DNA from: Chrysomallon squamiferum
Taxonomy: Eukaryota; Mollusca; Gastropoda; Neomphalida; Peltospiridae
Assembly (NCBI GenBank): GCA_012295275.1
Contig: CM022676.1
Location: 14,690,198 to 14,754,197 of the forward strand
Length of the DNA: 64,000 nt
Direction of reading: 5' to 3'
Position numbers and translations under genes: made by a program. Shown here one piece after another: positions 24,256 through 38,793 of the stretch (positions are counted from its first letter, which is position 1; every line of letters begins with the position of its first letter). Below the pieces are notes generated by a model, which worked only from the letters and a program-made list of their open reading frames with translations, had not been told where the DNA came from and did not search any database.

Positions 24256-25867
24256 TGCAATTATGTAATCATGCATGTTTCTTATAATATTTATATGACA
24301 GTAATTGAATACTAGGAATGGGCAAGACATATTTGGAACATTTTTAATATTATCAATTTTTTTTATGTATTTGTTTATTTTATTTTATTATTATTTTTTT
24401 TTGTGCTAGTTTATTTTATTTTATTTATTTATATTTTTGTTTGTGCTTATTAATTTTATTTTATTGATTTTTTTTTTTTTTTGTTCATTATTATTATTGT
24501 TATTTTTCTCGTTGGTGCGTTTTTCTGGGGGTTTTTGTGTTTCTTTTTTTTCAGATAATGTATACTGGTGTATTTTAACACATTCATTTTGTTTTACTTT
24601 TTTTTATTTTGTTTTTGCATTAGTATGTATTAGTTGTGTTATTTATTACACTGTATGTTTTCCGGTGTGTATATTGAATAATAAAGAAAGAAAGAAAGAA
24701 CGAAAAATAAAAATAGATAGGTAGTTGGATCGCTTTGACTCAGAATATGTACAAATAAAAGAGTGTCCCACATTTTGTAGTTCGCCATTACATTGCATTT
24801 TTCACGATCCTAGGTTAACCTTTCTTGTCGCCAGTACTATTAGCACACTATTTTTTTCTGACCTAAATACACTTGTTAGCTATACGTTTTTCACCAGTAT
24901 ACTGTGTGAGAAATGTATATAAATATTTCACAGACTAAATAAGTTATGACAAATTATATAACTCTTTGTTTCTGTAACAGGTTTAAAATATGCATGTTAC
25001 ATTACGCTTCACAAATTATACTTATAAAAAGATGTGCATACATCTACCGTCACACGCATTTCGAGTTGTAGGATATCAGATTTCAGTCACGTGTTTATGA
25101 GCAGACAGGTTTATCAACAGAGACACACAGAAGTTATTTCAGTCACGTGTTGTCAGCTCTAGTAAAACCACTCACAAACAAGGACGTATTTTGTGTAAGC
25201 AGACAGCCATTTTGAGATTTGAAGGTAGTTTGCATTTCATTGTGATTTAATATATACTGTGCTATTATTTACTTAAAATATATCAGCAATACTGAACATG
25301 TAATATGTTTTATTTATTTATTTATTTATTTTTAGATTCCTCACATCAGTGATCTATAGAAAAACCTTCAAACAGCAATTATTCCCTTCTACGAAATTCT
25401 CGACAAGGAAGTTTTTAAAGGTAAGCAGCCATATTGTAAACAGTGAGTGCGATTGTGGGTTTGTGTTTGAATAACATTACTTATAAAACTCTTTGCAAAT
25501 ATATTGTCCAGAAATAATATATTCTTAACCGGGAGGTAAAAGTTTCTTCAAGAAATATAATCATTCCACTCCAAAAAAGCTCAACTCCATAAGCATTAAT
25601 CTTAAAGCATGAATAAATAAATTAGTAATAGTAGTAGTTATAATAGTAGCCATAGATGTAATAGTAGAAGTCCCAGTAGTAATTGTAGTAGAAGTAGTAG
25701 TAGATGTTTTAGTAATAGAAATAGTAGTAGTTGTTGTTTTCTTAAACACATTCCATTATCATCACCATTATCATAACCATCGTTCTAATATAGTCGTATG
25801 TACTTTTAATTCCTTATTCTATATTTTTTCCTCTCTGTTATTTTATTTTATTTTATGTTATTTTATT

Positions 25868-25910
<43 letters not shown>

Positions 25911-27755
25911 TTTGTTTGTTTGTTAGTTTCTTATTGGTTAAGATATGTATTGTGATGACATTAAGGTAGGGTGATAGTTCAGACGGTATTAGGATAATAA
26001 TACACTTTGAGATCAAATTATGATGATGTTTATCAGTGGTTCAGATGGATAGATGTAGAGATAGGATTCAGGTAAGTAATATCCCACAGTTTGTATTTAG
26101 AGTTAATTCAGGTTTCGTATTAGTGTTGGTTTAAGATTAAATTTAACGTTAAGATTACTAATTCCTGTAAACAGTTTCATGTAAAAATAGTCTCATGTGT
26201 AAATAATATCCTGTTTAAAGTCTATCCTGAATAAACACTATCCTGTATGATTCATCAATCTGTGAACGTGAAAAACCCGTTTTTAAACAACATTACAACT
26301 AACTAAAGACCCTCTTCTGCCAATCTCTTACAACCCTCTTTGTTTCTGCAATGACATATTTTATACACCATTTATGTTCACCCTGTAGCGCTCTCTTTAT
26401 TTGTATTGTCAATAAGTATCTTAATACTGAACCAGACTATGTGAAAAATGTTATTATGAATGAAAGTGTCCTAAAGGCTAGTATGAATAATAGAAGTTAT
26501 AACTTCGCTGGTTTTTATAGTTTTCTATATTTTATTTACGATTATTTTTATTATTATTATGATTATTATTATTATTATTATTATTATTTTTTTTATATAT
26601 ATATATATATATATAATGATATATTCACTGGTTTATATCGTGATGCTTCTTCATATCTCTTTACAACAGTACACGGTTTCAAGACGTAATTGTTTAAAAT
26701 AGGAAATTTGTTAATAATAATAGCATCTAAACCAATTAAAAAGAGAAAAACTAGTATACTGCTTAAAGAGAGCCAATGGTTGATACATGTTACCCTGTTC
26801 ATCCAATCGACTATATAAAATACCACTTCCTGCTAATTGGAAAGAAGTAGACTTGATATGGGGACTGCAGATTTACTCTCATTTTATTTCACCAGTCTTT
26901 AAAACAGCAAGTTTTAAACACACAAATCAGTAAACAAAATGTGTTTACAGTGTCGTGAATTAAAATATTTATTTCACCCTGCCTTCCTTCTTTATTTTCT
27001 TTTTTCTTTTTTTGTCATTTCTTCATTCTTCCCTATCGTTTAATCTAACTTTCGTATTGGTTAGTTATCCGTTCCAACCTCTGCATAAAATGTTATTGCA
27101 TTTGCTTTCACCTACAATGGCAAACATAAAAAAACATTATCGCTGTTATAGTTGTAGATGTGACAAGCAACCTGATCATTACAGTTCGAGATTTTTTATT
27201 AGACACGAAATCTATAATGTAGACCCAGACTTGAAAAGTATGTGGTATGACAACGAAGTTTTACTTTCCACCAAGTTTATTGAACGAGCCTATAAACACG
27301 TAATAATAATATTAGCTCGCAGAATTGTATTATTTTCTAATTTCGAGTTTGTTCGTTTGTTTTATCTGTCGGTAGTAATTTGCTGGTTATTGTGTTTGTC
27401 TTTATCGTCATTATTGAGATTATATATCTTCTCACAATTTAAATAATTGCACACGTTTTCTATTTATTTCTACACTTATGCGCAGACACTGTATTAACAA
27501 TGAATTTGTCAGATCGTTGTAAGTAACACCCAGCTATAGCTTTGTTCTCGTGTGATACACTGTTTTTATCTGACCTACATAAGAAACAAATATTCACGTG
27601 TTAGCTGTATCTTGATAGACTGGTGACGTGAGTATCGTCAGAGAAATAAGACATGCACACGATAAAATTAGTATGCTGCTGCTAATGTTGTTGTTGTTTT
27701 TATTTTGCTTCTTCTTCTTCTTCTTCTTTTTCTTCTCCTTCTTTTTCTTCTTTTT

Positions 27756-27786
<31 letters not shown>

Positions 27787-28527
27787 TTATTATTATTATT
27801 ATCGTATATATTATATATGTGTTTGTGTGTGTGTTACATCGGATTTATATGTGTATTATTCCTCCAGAAAAAAATAAACAATACTGATCGTAATATGTAA
27901 ATAAATACATTTGTAGCAGTAGTAACAATAATATTAGTGCCACTTGTAATGGTAGCAGTAGGTTTAATAGTGGAAGTGGCAGCTGCAGTAGTTGTAGGAG
28001 CAGCATAGGAGTAGCAGCCGTTGTTGCGAGAGTATTATTATTAGTTGTGTTAAATGAATTCCATTATTATTATTGTTCCTGTTGTTGTTGTTGTCGTTAT
28101 CATCATCAGTATTATCATAATCGTCATCATTCTAATATAGTCCTATGAACTATTTATAGCTTATGCCATATTGTTATCATTCTGAATATTTAATTTTATT
28201 TATTTATATGCTCATTTTATTAATTTATTAGTTAATCCATTATATTTATTTATTTATTTATTGACATGAGATCTCATTGATCAATGGTAGAATAATTAAA
28301 CAGAAAGTACTCGCTTTTAAGAAATTACCGATCATAGTTGGCACCGATATAGTTCTAAACTAATAGTTACAATTGTGTTTCCTCTTTTTCTTTTAAATTT
28401 TTTTGTTGTTGTTGTGGTTGTCGATGTTGTTGTTTTTGCTTTTATATACATTTTATAACATAAATGTAAACAATATTATGTAATAGGACTATCTAAAATT
28501 AATATTTCTACTTTGAAATAAAATGTG
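24256..28527. other. Duplicated non-coding region upstream of BTB copy 2
   Basis: Shared with about 49680-54061. It contains short simple tracts: ATTT runs at 25309-25334 and 25845-25925, degenerate TAG at 25625-25740, an (AT)n at 26595-26615, a (TTC)n at 27712-27785, and degenerate GTA at 27910-28030. It also has diverged internal copies of the BTB 5' flank (27370-27520 resembles 28990-29115). An open frame at 27012-27446 is disrupted in the partner copy and is not called as a gene. Confidence 0.7.
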
Positions 28528-29115
28528 TGTAAGATGAGTGTACATGTCTCTTACATGATTTATTTTAATCTGACATTCAAACCTAAAAAGTGACACTTGA
28601 TGACGTGTAAGATATTTTGCACTCAATCACGTGTTTATCAGTAGCGGATTCTGATAGCTAAAAGTAAACAAAGCAGAAGTGAAACAAGTCGGCCATACTG
28701 AAAGCGAATGATATATTATATTGTACTATCGTTTAACGATTCGAGTGATCTTAGTTTGATTATTTTTAGGTATATCAGAGTTAGTTCTCTAACAAATAGA
28801 TCATTATAGTGTGATGTGTTCTTTTATGTTAACATGGAAAACGTTACGTAAAGCCTGACTTGAAAATGTATTGTCAGATAGCGAAATTCTATTTACAATA
28901 CTGGTGCATGAATCTTACGTATGAAGAATTTAATAATATTATTATCTAATGTTATCTGTATTATTTTTCTATTTCCTTTTTATTTGGTTTATTGGAACTA
29001 ATTCGGTTGTTGTTGTTGTTGTGTTTGTATGTAGCGTCCTTATTGAAATTATTTATCTTCTCACAATATAGACAAAGGCACACTGTATTAACAGTGATTT
29101 TGTCACATCGTTCTA
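28528..29115 (+). promoter_or_regulatory. Conserved 5' flank of BTB copy 2
   Basis: Aligns with 5470-5990 and 54062-54620. Landmarks are AAGATGAGTGTACATGTCTC, TCTGACATTCAAACC, CACGTG at about 28628, the AGTCGGCCATACTGAAAGCG segment and CTCACAATATAGACAAA. Probably promoter plus untranslated exon sequence. The CRE seen here in copy 3 is degraded in this copy. Confidence 0.5.
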
Positions 29116-29156
29116 AATACCACAAGAGCATAAACATTTTAAACTTATCTTCAGTA

Positions 29157-29197
<41 letters not shown>

Positions 29198-29879
29198 TAC
29201 TACTACTACTACCCCATTACAGCCCTTATTTAATAAGTTATTATTTATTGGCGGCTTTTGACATATGTTAGCTATTTTATGTTTAGATCGGTTATACCTG
29301 CGCTCCATAGTTGAGGTTAAACAGAAAGTAGTCGCGTATCCGAAATTATCGATCAGAAAGTTTTGAGGTAGGTAGCCATATTGAAATTACAGTGAATTTT
29401 ATATTGTTTCTACTTTAGAAACGTTGCATCGTCATCCTTTATTTTTCTTATTTTCTTACCTTTTGCTCACATAATTTTTCTATTTAGATGTTGACGGATA
29501 ATTTTCTTCTCTTTCGAGGAGTAAAATGGTATAAATAACCATAAGGACATTGCAATTTGAAAACCGTTTGTCCCACACTGAAATAGTATTTACCTGAATG
29601 TGACCAAACACGTCTGTTTATAATAATAATGATAATAATAATTAATGTTGTTGTCGTCGTCACCATCACAATAATCGCTAGAATAAGCATAAACTATTTA
29701 TTTTTATCTTTTGTCGATTTGCTATATATTTATCTATCCGTTTTCTTTCTTCTTTTTTCTTTAATCTTATTATTTGTTTCCTCTAAGAACTGTTGCAGTT
29801 CTGTCTGTACAATTTCTCTTTTCCATTTCTATTATTATTATTATTATCATTATTATTATCGTTTGTTTGTAGTGAAAAC

Positions 29880-31391
29880 ATGGCCACATCAGCTGAAATC
29901 ACAAGTTGGCAGATAGGGAAGAAATTAACTCAGTGTATTGAACACGTTTTTCATACGAAAGCTGACAGTGATATCAGATTTCTAGTGGGAGAAAATAAAA
30001 CGACAATTGATGCGCATCGGTTCATACTCATGATTCGAAGCGAAGTTTTCCATCAAATGTTCACTGGAGAACTTCGCGAACAGTCAATTATCAAAGTACC
30101 CGATGTGCAGGCAGAAATCTTCTCGGAGTTTCTAAAGTATGTTAAAACAAACACACACACAAACACACACACACACACACATACACACAGACAGAGACAC
30201 ATACACACACGTACGAACACATTGAGGAAGAGAGACATGCAGACAGACATAAATGTTGATAACAATACAGTTTTTGTTAGTAATCTAATTATTTTCTAAT
30301 TCATTGATCTCAGTTATCTCACATTTTAAAGTATTTGCCTACTTCTTTTACACAGATATCTTTACACGGATGACGTCGTCCTAACAGGCGACAACGTCAC
30401 CGGTCTGCTGTATCTATCGAGGAAGTACATCATCACAACTCTTGAAGATGAATGCACACATTATTTGGAGTCGTCGTTGTCGTCACAGAATGCGTGCGTC
30501 GTGCTGGAACAAGCTCACCTGTTTGATGAACTTGATCTAAGGAGAACAAGTCTAGACTACATTTTTCAAAATGGCGACGAAGTTTTGAAGTCAGATGAAG
30601 TCACCGATCTTTGTCACGAGTGTCTGGTTGAGATCGTACGATCAGACGAACTGACAGCAGACGAGATAAATGTTTTTGAAGCCTCTGTGAAGTGGGCTGA
30701 CAGCGAGTGCAGGAAGCAAGGGAAGACGACGAATGAAAAAAACATGCGCGAAGCACTGGGAGAGGTCGTGAAGCACGTGCGTTATCCATTACTCGATCAG
30801 AAGTATTTTGTAAAAGACGTGACACCCACTCACATACTCACTGAGACAGAAGAACACAGAATTTTCAAACATTTCCTTTGTCCAGATGAAGATGTTTCAC
30901 CTTTTAACTCAAACAAGAGAACTGTACACAAAACAGTAAACAGGTTTCGTACGTGTAGTTTCTGGTTGTCATGTTCTGGTGAAGTAGACGACGCCATTAC
31001 TTTCTCTGTAAACAAAAACGCTTTACTTCGCGGATTTCAGTTGTACGGTCAGCGTGAACCACGAAACTACGACGTCAGCGCCTTCGTCACTGACACAAGA
31101 ACTGACGAAATACTGGACGGGTCTACACTGACACAGAGATATGAACACGTGTCTGCCGTGTATGACGTCGTGTTCAGTCGTGCACTGAAGATTAGTAAAG
31201 ACACTGAGTACAGCTTGTTTGTTCATGTTAATGGAGAAAACACATTGTTTGGCGTTGAAGGTGAATCAGAAATTGTTGTTGACTCTTTTGGTTGTAGATT
31301 TTCTGAGTCACACAAATGTAAACACAGTGACAGAGAATTTCGTACAGGTGTGTATATGGGACAAATACCTGCTTTGTTATTTTTAGTATGA
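29880..31391 (+). CDS. BTB-BACK-PHR domain protein, copy 2 (intact)
   Basis: The only intact member of the array. Exon 1 is 29880-30136, intron 30137-30355 (donor GTATGT, acceptor TTTTACACAG), exon 2 30356-31391 with TGA stop; 430 aa. The BTB/POZ fold lies at about residues 25-125 (SDIRFLVGENKT, DAHRFILMIRSEVFHQMF). The BACK domain is about 128-235 (ACVVLEQAHLFDE, VFEASVKWADSEC). The PHR domain is about 280-430 (DDAITFSVNKNALLRGFQLY, YDVSAFVTDTRTDEILDGST, ending GQIPALLF). This order defines the BTBD1/2/3/6 family (about 480-525 aa in vertebrates), Cullin-3 ubiquitin-ligase adaptors whose PHR recruits substrate. The start is chosen because ATG follows a splice acceptor, and upstream in-frame sequence is intronic. 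Specific substrate unknown. Confidence 0.93.
30150..30215. repeat. (CA)n microsatellite inside the BTB copy 2 intron
   Basis: A CA-rich tract starts within 20 bases of the intron donor. Copy 3 has a purer tract at the same place (55714-55748), while copy 1 has only scattered CA (6484-6515). Repeat length therefore differs sharply among paralogous introns of 214-231 bases. Confidence 0.9.
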
Positions 31392-31508
31392 AAAACAAGA
31401 TCGTTCAAACACTGTCACTTTTAGTCATCACTGGGCTCATATTTTTATTTTTTTATTTTTTTATTTATTTGTTTATTTACTTATTTTTTTTTACATTTGT
31501 ATTTTTGA

Positions 31509-31535
31509 TGACGTCAGACAGCAGTGATGACGTCA
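31509..31535. promoter_or_regulatory. Two palindromic CREs 3' of BTB copy 2
   Basis: TGACGTCA occurs at 31509-31516 and again at 31528-31535, 19 bases apart centre to centre, 118 bases after the stop codon. Copy 3 retains both at the same spacing region. In animal genomes this palindrome is bound by CREB/ATF bZIP dimers. Confidence 0.55.
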
Positions 31536-32515
31536 TACACACTTTATTTGAAACTTTCTAATCCACTGGCTTCTGTCAAACACACACGTGTATAATGTAC
31601 ATAAACAGCGCACTGCTTTATTTATTAATTAATTTATTTATTTAATATAGATTGTTTGATTATTTAATGTATTTTTTAAACTGTCATATAATAGATGAAA
31701 TATGTTACCTAAATATGTTAATTCTATATTCGAAAATAGTATTATATTTTTATTTGTTTTTCTTTGTTCATGGATGTCTTATTATTGATTATGCGTAAAT
31801 ATGTAGTATCTATTAGAGACCAAGTGGCGTTTTATTTTCGTTTAAATATCAATGTAAATTTTATATCGTTCACTATTCACTACACAGAAGTCAAAAAAAC
31901 TTAATTATTTTTGTAATTATTTTTTTTTTCGTCTTCCATCTCTAGATTAATTCCCATGAAATACAAAGTATCTATAAATGCCTGAATAAGATTAGTCTGG
32001 TAAGAAATATTATAAATTATGTGTTTAGATTTTGTCACAAATCAAATAAAATACTATTACTTTTTTTCGTTTTAAACTAATATGAAGATAAGTTATGTGT
32101 TTACTGTTTGTTAGATATGAATTTAAGAACTGCTATTTCATTCATTTGTCTGTGTTCTTTTATTTAGATTTATGTAAAATAGATATGGTAGTAAATTATA
32201 TTATATACAATATTCATTAGACATAACATTAGAAGTTGTCAGTTTGTTTATACATAAAATCATAATGTACTTAATTTGTTAAAAATCTAAACACAAAATA
32301 TAGAGGTATAGAAATAAATGTTTTAATTATATTTGTTTGCTTTATGTCATATTTTTCTCTTCTGAGTAGAAAGAATAAATGGTGTAAGAGAAATTCAAGT
32401 GAAAAGCTTTAAAATAAAACAAAAAAACAAAAAACAAAAAACACTGGTTGGATCGGGAGATAAGCAAACTCAGACATTAAATAGATTTTACAACTCTGTA
32501 CATCATTCCTCTGAA

Positions 32516-32585
<70 letters not shown>
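31536..32585 (+). other. 3' flank of BTB copy 2 ending in (CT)n
   Basis: AT-rich, aligned with copy 1 and copy 3 flanks, and without a gene. The (CT)n at 32520-32585 sits at the same relative place as 8676-8764 and 58140-58154. Confidence 0.75.
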
Positions 32586-32587
<2 letters not shown>

Positions 32588-32699
32588 GCAGTTCTTTTAT
32601 TATTATCATCATCATCATCTTTGTTTATATATATATTTATTTGTTTATTTCTGTTTTCCGTATATTTTGTTCCATATTTTTAAAAGTTAGGTATGTTGT

Positions 32700-33290
32700 G
32701 CTGAATTCATATTTTTATTACACACTGACAAGTCAGTGGTTCAATCCTCTCAGTGTAATAAAGTTACTACACAAGGAAGTGTTGTATGCAACAAGTGAAC
32801 TAATGTTCTTATTACATACTGACAGGTCGGTGGTTCAATTCTTGTCAGTTTAATAAAGTTACTACACAAGGATGTGTTGTATGTAACAAGTGAAGTAATG
32901 TTCTTATTACATACTGACAGGTCAGTGGTTCAATCCTGTGATTGTGACTAAAGTTACTACACAAAGATGTGTTGATTGTAACAAGTGAACTAACGTTGTA
33001 TTACATACTGACAGGTCAGTGGTTCAATCCTGTGATTGTGACTAAAGTTACTACAAAAAGATGTGTTGATTGTAAAAAGTGAACTAACGTTGTATTACAT
33101 ACTGACAGGTCAGTGGTTCAATCCTGTGATTGTGACTAAAGTTACTACACAAAGATGTGTTGATTGTAAAAAGTGAACTAACGTTGTATTACATACTGAC
33201 AGGTCAGTGGTTCAATCCTGTGAGTGTGATTAAAGTTACTACACAAAGATGTGTTGTACATAGCAAATAGTACTTATCATATAACAGTCA
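32700..33290 (+). repeat. 94/95-bp satellite array, six units
   Basis: Units align on (A/G)GTCRGTGGTTCAATYC, starting at 32731, 32825, 32920, 33014, 33108 and 33202, so spacing is 94-95 bases. Each contains AGTTACTACACAARGATGTGTTG. The first two units are close to the hairpin type described for 58355-58820. Later units have drifted (TGTGATTGTGACTAAAG) and lose most of the outer stem while keeping ACAGG/CCTGT and CTGACAGGTCAG. GGTTCAATYCC resembles an RNA polymerase III B box, but no A box is evident. Confidence 0.9.
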
Positions 33291-33745
33291 TTGTAATGAC
33301 ACATAAAAGGAACAAACAAATTTAGTTTATTTTTGTTTTCGACCACTTCATTTTTCTTTATTTCATTCAATATTCATTCATCCATGAAATCAGATACATC
33401 TACATGTAGCGTTAGAATTAAGAACATTATTTTTCTACTTTTAAAATTACGGTTTAAACTTGAATTAGGCTAAGAACTGTCGAAAGATGACATAAGGGTT
33501 AGTGGAATAGTCAGGTGCTTTCGGTAAATGCAGTTAATTCAGTGCAGGTATTAGTAGTGGGCTCAGATTACATTTAATCCTATGGTCAGATTTAAGGTTA
33601 GTGTTATGGTTTCATTCGGAATTATTGAAAATATTGATACCAGAATAATAGCTAATTCAGCGTAAGTCAGGATTAATGTTAGGTTTACGATCTGCTGTGA
33701 CTTAGGACTTGTCTTTCAGGTGGTGATATATCTCTGGTCAAAGTC
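33291..33745. other. Right end of duplicated block, no gene
   Basis: Shared with 58830-59310. It contains sparse GGTTAG/GGATTA-type motifs (AGGTTAGTGTTATGGTTTCATT). Similarity to the second copy ends at about 33740. Confidence 0.7.
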
Positions 33746-34476
33746 GTTTTCTCTGAGGAAATACTAAATAATATTAAATATTATACCTAAAGCTAAGCTC
33801 TGTGTTTTATTCACGTTACAATTCGTTTTGAAGTTCTGGTTATGATCAGATTTGAACTGAAACGTTACTTTGTTTTGTGCTTCTTTGATTTTTTTTTTTT
33901 TTTTTTAAACTGAGTATTAATAGTGTGAGCCTCACAGACTGATACGTTCAGTACGTACCATGATACACACTATACAGTTTTAGTATATTCACAAGGACAC
34001 CAGTCAATCCATGGAAGCTTTCTCTTTCTATATGGAGGATATATCTGTAACGTGTTGTTGCAAAAACACCATATATTTTATGTGACTTATACACAGAATA
34101 TATTTGTTGTGTTCTTCTTAGAAGGACACAAGTCACTCTATGTACGCTTTACCTCTGTCATAGACATTCCAGTCAGATGTAATATATGTCTGTCTCTGGC
34201 AGGTTAATAGCGTAGTTCACTTGACTCTCGGGGTCTACGATAAGGATCCATGTATGAATTTATGGATGTATGTTTGTATTTATGTATGTATGTATGTATG
34301 GATGGATGTATGTATGTTTGTATTCATTATAGCAGTATAGTGCTAGAATAATCTGTCTCAACAATCACAAAACGGTTATACAAGGAGAAGAGCACACACA
34401 CACACACAGACACACACTCACACACACACACGCACACATACATAAGTAGTTACACAGGTCCAGCCTGAACACTTAC

Positions 34477-34527
34477 TGAATGTTCTGTAGACAGCGACCG
34501 TTCCACTGGAATCGTTCCACAGTTTCC
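34477..34527 (-). CDS. Candidate small exon, unidentified
   Basis: A 51-base minus-strand segment with a good acceptor (TTTGTTCAG) and a perfect GTAAGT donor, open in one frame reading KLWNDSSGTVAVYRTF. It is symmetric in phase (1-1). It lies just outside the duplicate of the window's left edge. Too short to assign; it could be a cassette exon of an extracellular-domain gene or coincidence. Confidence 0.3.
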
Positions 34528-34583
34528 CTGAACAAATATTAAAAAAATAAAATTTAAAAGAAAACTTCGTTGTTTTATACAAA

Positions 34584-35870
<1,287 letters not shown>

Positions 35871-36344
35871 ATATAGTATATTTAGTATATTTCTTTATTT
35901 CTTCCAAATAATTAAGTACCTCGATATCGTGGGAACCGGAACGCAAATAAACTTCAGAATTCTAAAGTAAGAAACAATGAAAGAAAGGAAAATTGTGGAT
36001 TAACATTACTCAGTCATGTTAAAGATATTGTTAAAGAGATATTTCATTGCAAATAAGAAAATTTAAGGTGTAAAATGAATTGTAATATATGTTAACTAGA
36101 TAAACAAGACACATTAAAACTGTCAATACATGTTTTGTAGATGTCATAATGAACTCTTTTCAGTTGTTATTATTATGATTTATTTATTTATTACATATTG
36201 ATTCATCTAATTATTCTTATTAATTTTGTTTTATTTTTATTTTACTTTCAATATACTGATAAGAATAAAGAAATATTCTAACCTCAATAATGTGCTGTAT
36301 TGCATTTGACATCCATTTATTATCTGTATTTTAATTTATTATAG

Positions 36345-36545
36345 TATTTATATTTTGAAGGTCAGTGACAAGATAGTTGAGGGTCAAGTATAACAGTGGA
36401 CATGAGGCAGGCTCTGTCATCTTCCTCACTGCACACAGCTCTTGAACACACAAGGAAATAACAGCAGGTGTCCAACCAGTAGTTTTCTTCATAACGCTGC
36501 TTTCAGTTGCTGTTTGGGAAATCCTAATTTACAGTTCTGAATCAT
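36345..36545 (-). pseudogene. Unidentified exon-like segment
   Basis: Follows an AAATGATATTTCAG-like acceptor on the minus strand. After one early TAA, the frame stays open for about 60 codons, reading SSVMKKTTGWTPAVISLCVQ, then ELCAVRKMTEPASC. Composition is protein-like and GC-richer than its surroundings. No donor or family recognised. Confidence 0.25.
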
Positions 36546-36899
36546 CTGAAATATCACTTTTATGTGTGCAGTGTTGTTGCATTTTTAGAGGTGGGTTTGT
36601 TCTTATTTTTCCTGGTTCTGATGTGTAAAGTGTGTAGTTGTCTGTATAATTGGGTGTTGAATATTTATACTTGTAAGGCTTTACCACTTACTGTAACACA
36701 CACACACACACTAACACTGATTACATACATACATAAATACACACAGAAAACACACATATATATAAATATGCACACACAAATATGTATATATATCTTAACT
36801 GTATACACATATATAAATACAAAGACACCTCACACATGGATCCCATTTGCATTCAGAGAAATAATACACACAAGTGTGAAAATTGTACACAAGCTAATA

Positions 36900-38392
36900 A
36901 AATATGAATAATTAATCTTGATTATTAATATAATAAAATATTGTCACTATTAAAGCTATGTTTTTAATGTTTCACAAGAAGAAAACATGATTTTATATTT
37001 TATTAATTGATAGATCAAATTTACATCATTTCGAAAACAGTAACAAAGGTTTTTATATTTGTTAATTTATGGATGAAAATTACATTATTTGGAAAATCGG
37101 TAAGAAAGGTTTTTAACTCACGTTGAAACAAGAAGAATTTGAGTTTCGATGTCATTTCTTTTTCTTTCTTTTATGTTCTATTAAAAATGTATTAATGTAC
37201 ATGAATATATAAATAAAAATCTTCCTCACCTTCTAAGTTAATACAGCTTCCTAAAAAATGTATGATGAAAAGTCAAATAAAAAATAAATAATTTGAAATA
37301 CTTATTTCAACAAGAAAGCAATATTTAACACAAAAAAATACCACAATTTTGGATTTATCAATTAAAATATATTAATAAAATATTCAACACCAAATGAAAA
37401 CAAAATATCAACACATTTGTTTTACAAAAATTAAAAAATTAAATATATAACTTGACAGATAATGTAACCTGCAAATTAATCATTGAGAATATCTTAATTT
37501 TCTGATTTAATTTCGAAACAACAAATACATGGCATATACAGGATTATACAACTGATTCCATTGTATGTTTTAACAAACTTGCATAGGGTAAATATTATGC
37601 AGAAGTCTTCGTTTTCTGTTATTTTATGTTTTGGTTATATGAATAAGTACATTATTTAAAAAAAAAAAAAAAAAGTATCTCCCTTGAACTAAAAACGTTT
37701 TTGGTATAAAATGTGTACTTTTTCCAGTCAGTAACCAAGGTTTTCTAACATTAAATCATTTTTAAAAAATAATTTGTTTTCTTCAGACTTAACTCTACTT
37801 GGTGCTGTGTCTGGTACAAACATTCTGTATACCGCTTATATCTGAATATATCTTTCATGAACAACATTGTAACTTTGAATTTAAATTCGGTATCACAATA
37901 TCATATATTCTTCAAAAAGAACAGTCCATGATTCACACAAATAATGTTTTTAAATGTTATTTTGGTGTGGAACTTTCTAAACACTCTCAGTTTTCTCCAG
38001 TTATTCAGTTCTTCATATTTACTGTGAAGATATTTTATCTTCTGTTTACTTAGTTCAACAAAGTCAGAAAACTTGAAGAATTGGAGGCAAACGTGTCAAA
38101 CGTCATTTAGATTCAGAGGACATCAATTATTATAAATAGCTTTCTGTGGTGTCTGAAATATAAAATATCACATTCATATATTATTTTTAACAAGGCCCAC
38201 TACAATTTTATATTTTAGCATTTGAATCTGAAGTAATATTTTCAACCAGTAGTAAGTACAGTTAATTTAACTGAAATAAAATAAAGTTTAATTGTGTATT
38301 TATTTAAATAGTTCTTGTCGTACCTCTATTTCTGACCGTCTGGGGAAATGTATGTTTAGTACAAGATTGAATAAATTAACTCAGAACCTTAA

Positions 38393-38423
<31 letters not shown>

Positions 38424-38790
38424 ACAGTAACATCTATTTGTTGTTTTAAACTTAGTAAATAAATGAATATCTTTTATAGAAATTGATAACAAAAAAGATC
38501 AATAATTTTTATCTCTTACTTCTTAAAAATGCATTTACTAAAGTTCAGTCCTTTTCTCCCAGTTGCTATATCAGTGTCATGGTTTGTATTTTGTTTGCAT
38601 CCACAGGTATCATTATTTAAAACAGAAAATTGTATATAATGATACTAATATTAAAAATATCTTATATGACTATTAAATGATTTATATTTTACTGTTTATA
38701 AAATCTAGTTGTAAACATAATTACCTGTCCATTATTCTCAGCATCTGATTACAAAACACCTGAACTCATCTGAGTGTCTGAGTTTGTATA
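36900..38790. other. Intergenic, no gene seen
   Basis: Very AT-rich with a poly-A at about 37658-37674 and an (AT)n at 38398-38422. The open frame at 37799-38053 starts without support and has no recognisable domain. Confidence 0.6.
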
Positions 38791-38793
38791 CAT

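Larger units (their letters stand above)
20605..33745. repeat. Large segmental duplication, copy 1 (partner 46945-59310)
   Basis: About 13 kb is collinear with 46945-59310 in direct orientation. Offset is 26339 at the left edge, 25490 near 24721 and 25566 at the BTB start; the changes reflect indels. Copy 1 has extra sequence at about 22625-23035, 23548-23730 and 23876-24255. It contains CREB-like pseudo-exons, BTB copy 2, its flanks and the 94/95-bp satellite. Similarity ends abruptly after TTCAGGTRRTGATATATC (33740/59305). Confidence 0.95.

Noticed and set aside
25955-26160. Interstitial telomere-like sequence (GGTTAG-type motifs), also 33560-33700
   Set aside because: Motifs are sparse and irregular; no run of TTAGGG units is present.
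27012-27446. 144-codon plus-strand open frame upstream of BTB copy 2
   Set aside because: Its counterpart at 52577-53012 has a frameshift and a stop. The composition is hydrophobic and AT-driven, and part of it is only a diverged copy of the BTB 5' flank.
32725-33230. tRNA genes, because GGTTCAATYCC resembles a T-arm/B box
   Set aside because: There is no cloverleaf: the T-stem would have only two pairs, and no A box, anticodon arm or acceptor stem is present. The hairpin uses different bases.
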